A program made the translations under genes and the position numbers. The notes under the pieces are model-generated. The model saw nothing but the letters and a program-made list of their open reading frames with translations, was not told the DNA's origin and made no database searches. Positions 5,113 through 8,805 of a stretch of 8,805 bases of DNA are shown here, in pieces. Numbering within the stretch: the first letter of the stretch is position 1; every line of letters starts with the position of its first letter. The DNA is from Candidatus Omnitrophota bacterium (GTDB lineage: Bacteria > Omnitrophota > 4484-213), in the NCBI GenBank assembly GCA_030639955.1, contig DAOWKH010000085.1, positions 1 to 8,805 of the forward strand, read 5' to 3'.

Positions 5113-6149
5113 TCGGTTTGCCGCAGAGCGGCAGACGCACCCTTTTCGGGCTTTTAACCGGACACTCTCCCCATCAGGAGGGAGAAATTAGCCGAGGGAA
5201 AGCAGGGGTATATGACCCCCGTTTAGACAACCTGGCCGAAATCTATTCCGACAAGAAAAAGATACCCGCAGTGATAGACTTTTTGCTTCTTCCGGCTCTC
5301 ACCAACGACTCCGAACGTAATCAAGCGTTGTTTAAATCATTAGAGGAAACAGATGCAATCTGTTATGTTATTCGCACTTTTAAAGATGAGGCGATTTTTC
5401 ATATTGATGGCAGTATAGACCCTCTGCGGGACATCGGCAAGATTGATGCCGAGTTAATATTAAAAGACCTCTCTTTTGCAGAACTGCGTTTAGAAAGATT
5501 AGACAAGGAAAAGGAAAAAGAGAAAAAGGCAATTCAGGAGAAAGAGAGAGAACTTCTGCTTAATTTTAAAGCCACATTAGAAGAGGGAAGAGCCCTCTTT
5601 TCTCTGAATCTAAGCCCTGATGAGAAGAAGCTGATCGCCGGTTATCCCTTGTTAACCTTTAAGAAAAAGCTCATTGTTCTAAATGTGGATGAAGATAAAC
5701 TTGGCAATTCGGATTTAATAAGAAAAATAGAAAGCGATGAAAATGTTGGAGTGGTGCAGATTTCGGCCAAGATTGAGCAGGAGCTTTTTCAATTAGAATC
5801 CGAGCAGGAACAAAAGGAATTTTTAAAAGAATTAGGTATTGATGAAGTATCTACTCACAAGCTCAGCCGAGTGAGTTATCAGATGCTTGGCCTAATATCC
5901 TTTTTTACTATCGGAAAGGGTGAAGTGCGCGCCTGGAGTATCCGTAAGGGAACATTAGCCCCCCAAGCCGCCGGCAAGGTGCATTCGGACATAGAGCGGG
6001 GGTTTATCCGTGCCCAGGTAATCAAATACGCTGATTTGCTCAAATTGGGCAGTAAACAGGCAGTTGAGAAGGCAGGCTTAGCGTTGTTGAAAGGGAAGGA
6101 TTATCTGGTTGAAGATGGAGATATAATTGACTTTCGGTTTAATGTGTGA
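5097..6149 (+). CDS. YchF/OLA1-like TGS-domain protein with a degenerate P-loop
   Basis: YchF (OLA1) proteins are ribosome-associated Obg-family NTPases, usually about 363 residues; this one has 350. The C-terminal TGS/DUF933 domain (about 265-350) is very typical: FFTIGKGEVRAWSIRKG, APQAAGKVHSDIERGFIRA and a terminal GDIIDFRFNV. A charged helical, coiled-coil segment spans about 124-165, as in the family. NVDE (196-199) fits the NxxE motif that gives YchF its ATP preference. The P-loop, normally GLPNVGKST, is GLPQSGRRT (7-15), so both the catalytic Lys and the Mg-binding Ser/Thr are Arg. The G3 motif (normally D-x-A-G-L) reads DFLLLP. ATP hydrolysis is therefore doubtful. It may belong to a divergent YchF paralogue group rather than be the sole YchF. 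The start at 5097 has a good AGGAGAG site (5085-5091) and overlaps fmt by 16 nt, suggesting coupled translation. Confidence 0.85.
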   Translation: MQIGIIGLPQSGRRTLFGLLTGHSPHQEGEISRGKAGVYDPRLDNLAEIYSDKKKIPAVIDFLLLPALTNDSERNQALFKSLEETDAICYVIRTFKDEAIFHIDGSIDPLRDIGKIDAELILKDLSFAELRLERLDKEKEKEKKAIQEKERELLLNFKATLEEGRALFSLNLSPDEKKLIAGYPLLTFKKKLIVLNVDEDKLGNSDLIRKIESDENVGVVQISAKIEQELFQLESEQEQKEFLKELGIDEVSTHKLSRVSYQMLGLISFFTIGKGEVRAWSIRKGTLAPQAAGKVHSDIERGFIRAQVIKYADLLKLGSKQAVEKAGLALLKGKDYLVEDGDIIDFRFNV

Positions 6150-6151
6150 TG

Positions 6152-6180
6152 TTGACAGTGTAAAGCGAAGATGTTATACT
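6152..6180 (+). promoter_or_regulatory. Near-consensus sigma70-type promoter for the leuA-aroE-DUF1844 operon
   Basis: TTGACA (6152-6157) and TATACT (6175-6180) are separated by exactly 17 bp, with an extended -10 TG at 6172-6173. It starts just after the preceding stop codon. The predicted start near 6187 leaves a leader of only about 19 nt before the leuA ATG. That is too short for a leader peptide, attenuator or T-box, so no leucine-responsive RNA control is evident here. Confidence 0.88.
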
Positions 6181-6205
6181 ATCTACGCTAAATGAGGTAA
6201 AAAGA

Positions 6206-7702
6206 ATGGACAAAATACTAATATTCGATACAACTCTTAGGGATGGGGAGCAGTCGCCGGGAGCAAGTTTGACCCCGGAGCAGAAATTGACCATTGCCCA
6301 ACAACTCGCCCGCCTCAATGTGGATATAATTGAAGCCGGCTATCCGACTTCTTCTAGCGGCGAGATAGAGGCAATCAGAGAAATCAGCCGTAAGGTAAAA
6401 AAACCAATAATCGCCGGTTTGGCCCGCACAGTCAGGAAAGATATTGATTGCTGCCTAAAAGCCCTGGATAAGGCAAGTAAACCGCGGGTGCACATCTTTT
6501 GTGCCACCTCTAAGATTCATCTGAAATACAAATTAAAAAAGGCCAAGGAGGAGATTTTAAGATTGACTGCTGAAAATATAAGATACGCCAAGAAATTTAT
6601 TGATGATATTGAGTTTTCTCCCGAGGACGCTACCCGCACCGATTTTAATTTTTTGACCGAAATAGTAAAGGCGGCGATTGAGGCAGGAGCGACCACCATC
6701 AATATTCCTGATACAGTAGGGTGTATTTTTCCTTCTCAATTTAGCAAACTAATCAGAGATTTGAAAAAGAAAATTTCTTTCGTAAATGTTAACCTGAGTG
6801 TGCATTGCCATAATGATTTAGGACTGGCTGTGGCTAACTCCTTAGCGGCAGTGGAAAGCGGAGCTGACCAGATTGAGTGCACGGTTAATGGCATTGGCGA
6901 ACGCGCCGGCAACGCCTCTCTGGAAGAGCTGGTGATGAACATAAAATTGCACCCGGAGATTTTCAACAGAAGAACGAATATAAAAACAGAGGAGTTGTAT
7001 AAAGTTAGCCGCTTGGTCAGCCATCTTACGGGTATTCCGGTTCAACCCAATAAGGCAATTGTCGGCAGTAATGCTTTTGCCCACGAAGCCGGGATTCATC
7101 AAGACGGGATTTTAAAAAAGAGGATAACTTATGAAATAATCAATCCCAAGGATGTAGGGGTAAAAGAGAGCCGATTGGTCTTGGGCAAGCATTCAGGCAG
7201 CCACGCATTAGAGGAACATCTGAGAAAGATGGGCTATCATCTCAAAAAAGAGGAGTTTGCTAAATTCTTTACAAGATTCAAGCAAATTGCCGATAAGAAA
7301 AAAGAGGTTTTTGATGAGGACTTGGAAATAATCTTGGATGAGGTTAAAAAGAGGATTCCCCAAATCTGGCAATTGGAATATATCCATATCAGCAGTGGAA
7401 ATAAGACCGTGCCTACCGCGACGATAAAATTAAAGAAAAATAAAGAAATATTAGAGGACTCTGCCTGCGGGGATGGCCCTGTGGACGCCTGTTATAAGAC
7501 CATTGAAAGAATTACGGGAGTAAAAGGTAAGCTGCTAAGTTATTCTTTGCAGGCGATTACCTCGGGAAAAGACGCTTTGGGCGAAGTAAATATCAAGGTA
7601 AAATTTGCTAAGAAGATAATCATTGCCCGCGCGGCAAGCACCGATATTATTGAAGCAAGCGCCAAGGCATATCTGGAGGCGGTTAATAAGGCGGCGGCAT
7701 GA
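6206..7702 (+). CDS. leuA: 2-isopropylmalate synthase
   Basis: The enzyme condenses acetyl-CoA with 2-oxoisovalerate, the first committed step of leucine synthesis. The 498 residues are close to the usual length of about 510. The N-terminal TIM barrel has DTTLRDGEQSPGASL (8-22; R12, D13 and E15 at the active site), the metal site HCHNDLGLAVANSL with H200 and H202, and GIGERAGNASLEE, whose Asn completes metal binding. HEAGIHQDG and GKHSGSHAL follow in the linker and subdomains. The C-terminal part (about 385-498, with SACGDGPVDACYK and SGKDALGEV) matches the LeuA regulatory domain, so leucine feedback inhibition is likely. TGAGGT at 6193-6198 is a good ribosome binding site 7 nt before ATG. 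Citramalate or homocitrate synthases are relatives, but full length and motifs favour LeuA. The stop overlaps the aroE start by 4 nt. leuB, leuC and leuD are not in the window. Confidence 0.94.
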   Translation: MDKILIFDTTLRDGEQSPGASLTPEQKLTIAQQLARLNVDIIEAGYPTSSSGEIEAIREISRKVKKPIIAGLARTVRKDIDCCLKALDKASKPRVHIFCATSKIHLKYKLKKAKEEILRLTAENIRYAKKFIDDIEFSPEDATRTDFNFLTEIVKAAIEAGATTINIPDTVGCIFPSQFSKLIRDLKKKISFVNVNLSVHCHNDLGLAVANSLAAVESGADQIECTVNGIGERAGNASLEELVMNIKLHPEIFNRRTNIKTEELYKVSRLVSHLTGIPVQPNKAIVGSNAFAHEAGIHQDGILKKRITYEIINPKDVGVKESRLVLGKHSGSHALEEHLRKMGYHLKKEEFAKFFTRFKQIADKKKEVFDEDLEIILDEVKKRIPQIWQLEYIHISSGNKTVPTATIKLKKNKEILEDSACGDGPVDACYKTIERITGVKGKLLSYSLQAITSGKDALGEVNIKVKFAKKIIIARAASTDIIEASAKAYLEAVNKAAA

Positions 7703-8538
7703 TTACTTCCAAGACAAAAATCTACGGTTTATTGGGTTATCCGGTAAAACATAGTTTTTCACCGCTGATTCATAATACCGCTTTTACCGCCAAAAAAATA
7801 GACGCCTGTTATTTGTGTTTTGAAACCAAACCAGAGAATATAAAAGAGGCAATAGAAGGAATAAGAGCTCTAAATATTCAAGGGGTAAATCTGACTATTC
7901 CCCATAAGGAAACTTGTATTTCTTATTTAGATAAAATAGATAAAGACGCCGAGCTCATCGGAGCAGTGAATACAATTGTTCACAAAGAGAATAAGTTGAT
8001 TGGTTACAATACCGATGGTGAGGGCTTTAGCAAGGCATTAAAGGAAGATTTAAACTTTGACCCCAGGGATAAAACTATTTTTCTTTTTGGCGCCGGGGGA
8101 GCGGGAAAGACAGTAGGCATCAGTTTGGCAAAATCCGGGGCAAGGCAGATTTTTATTGTGGATAAGAATAAAAAGAAAGCAGGGGCTTTAGCCGAGAATA
8201 TCGGGAAAAATTTTCCCTGCACAGCGGTGGAATTAACCCACAGTCATAATCAAGAAGCAATCAAGAACGCACACCTTTTGGTTAACGCCACACCGATAGG
8301 AATGAACCCCGACGATAATCTGCTCATTAACCCTGTTTATTTTTCTCAACAATTACTCGTCTTTGACCTTATTTATAACCCAACAGAAACGAAGTTGCTA
8401 AGGACGGCAAGAAAAAAGGGTTTGAAAGCAGCCAATGGTTTGGGGATGTTGGTTCAGCAGGCGGCTCTTTCTTTTGAGCTCTGGACGGGGGAAAAGGCGC
8501 CGATTGAGGTGATGAGAAAGGCACTGCAAAATAAATGA
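7699..8538 (+). CDS. aroE: Shikimate dehydrogenase (NADP+)
   Basis: AroE reduces 3-dehydroshikimate to shikimate in aromatic amino-acid synthesis. The 279-residue length is typical. The substrate-binding motif HSFSPLIHN gives S19 and S21. NLTIPHK carries catalytic K70. GAVNT (88-92) and GYNTDGEGF (102-110) carry N91 and catalytic D106. GAGGAG (131-136) is the Rossmann dinucleotide loop, followed by NATPIGM and, near the end, NGLGMLVQQAALSFELWTG. The residues after the glycine loop are GKTVG rather than the more common ARAV, a mild variation. The second strand ends VDKNKKK where NADP-dependent enzymes usually have NR(T/N), with basic residues that could hold the 2'-phosphate; cofactor choice is inferred. 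The start codon shares ATGA with the leuA stop, so translation is probably coupled. Confidence 0.95.
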   Translation: MITSKTKIYGLLGYPVKHSFSPLIHNTAFTAKKIDACYLCFETKPENIKEAIEGIRALNIQGVNLTIPHKETCISYLDKIDKDAELIGAVNTIVHKENKLIGYNTDGEGFSKALKEDLNFDPRDKTIFLFGAGGAGKTVGISLAKSGARQIFIVDKNKKKAGALAENIGKNFPCTAVELTHSHNQEAIKNAHLLVNATPIGMNPDDNLLINPVYFSQQLLVFDLIYNPTETKLLRTARKKGLKAANGLGMLVQQAALSFELWTGEKAPIEVMRKALQNK

Positions 8539-8553
8539 GGATTTGGGGGAAAA

Positions 8554-8805
8554 ATGGAAGATAAAAAAGAGAAGGAAACAGAAATAAAAACAGAGGGAAC
8601 CAAAGATAAAAAAGAAGAGGAAGAGCAAAAATTACAGCAGGAAATGCCGCCTTTGGAGATGAGTTTTAGTTTATTCATTTCCAGCTTGGGAATGCAGGTG
8701 TTGATGCATTTGGGAGAACTCGCCAATCCCTTGACTAATAAAAAAGAAGAAGATTTAAAACAAGCAAAGCAGACGATTGATATTTTGGAAATCTTAGAAA
8801 AGAAA
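8554..8805 (+). CDS. DUF1844 domain protein, 3' end outside window
   Basis: An open frame starts at ATG 8554, 15 nt after the aroE stop and just after a G-rich site (GGGGGA at 8545-8550). It runs for 84 codons to the window end without a stop. The first 30 residues are a low-complexity Lys/Glu-rich leader, probably disordered. From about residue 36 the sequence FSLFISSLGMQVLMHLGELANP, then AKQTIDILEILEKK, matches the DUF1844 pattern of FxxFxxSLxxxxLxHLGE followed by AKxTIDxLxxL. The function of DUF1844 is unknown; these are small helical proteins, usually about 90-130 residues, so only a short tail is missing. It is co-directional with leuA and aroE and very likely on the same transcript. Confidence 0.85.
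   Translation, partial: MEDKKEKETEIKTEGTKDKKEEEEQKLQQEMPPLEMSFSLFISSLGMQVLMHLGELANPLTNKKEEDLKQAKQTIDILEILEKK

Overview
The window is an ordinary, densely packed bacterial chromosome segment, moderately AT-rich, with every gene on the + strand. No phage, transposase, integrase, CRISPR array or defence gene is visible. Several features would fit an uncultivated or candidate-phylum bacterium such as Omnitrophota: a triosephosphate isomerase with a long unrecognised C-terminal extension, reduced PriA and YchF-like proteins, and repeat-rich spacers. That placement is inference from style, not a sequence match.

Layout. (1) 1-1067: the 3' part of a triosephosphate isomerase gene. Its barrel carries a 22-codon in-frame duplication and runs without a stop into about 240 residues I do not recognise. 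A strong intrinsic terminator follows at 1101-1130. (2) 1137-4100: a sigma70-type promoter, tRNA-Arg(CCG), then three overlapping genes: a GmhB-type HAD phosphatase, a family 4 uracil-DNA glycosylase and a shortened PriA. The block ends in a perfect 11-bp hairpin at the priA stop. (3) 4101-6149: an 89-nt long imperfect hairpin made of repeated GATT-rich units, then fmt and a YchF-like protein that overlap each other. (4) 6152-8805: a near-consensus promoter driving leuA and aroE (4-nt overlap), followed by a DUF1844 gene cut by the window end.

Function. The genes cover glycolysis (tpiA), translation (tRNA-Arg, fmt, the YchF-like protein), heptose or nucleotide-sugar chemistry (gmhB-like), DNA repair and replication restart (udg, priA) and amino-acid biosynthesis (leuA for leucine, aroE for aromatics). 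priA next to fmt resembles the widespread priA-def-fmt arrangement, but def is absent here.

The most notable observations are two P-loop NTPase relatives that have lost their nucleotide-binding residues. PriA lacks Walker A, the zinc module and motifs V and VI. The YchF-like protein has GRR in place of GKS and no G3 motif. Next in interest are the remodelled triosephosphate isomerase and the palindromic elements, one of them inside the priA coding sequence. I found no clear previously undescribed multi-gene system; the novelty lies in these altered housekeeping proteins and repeats.
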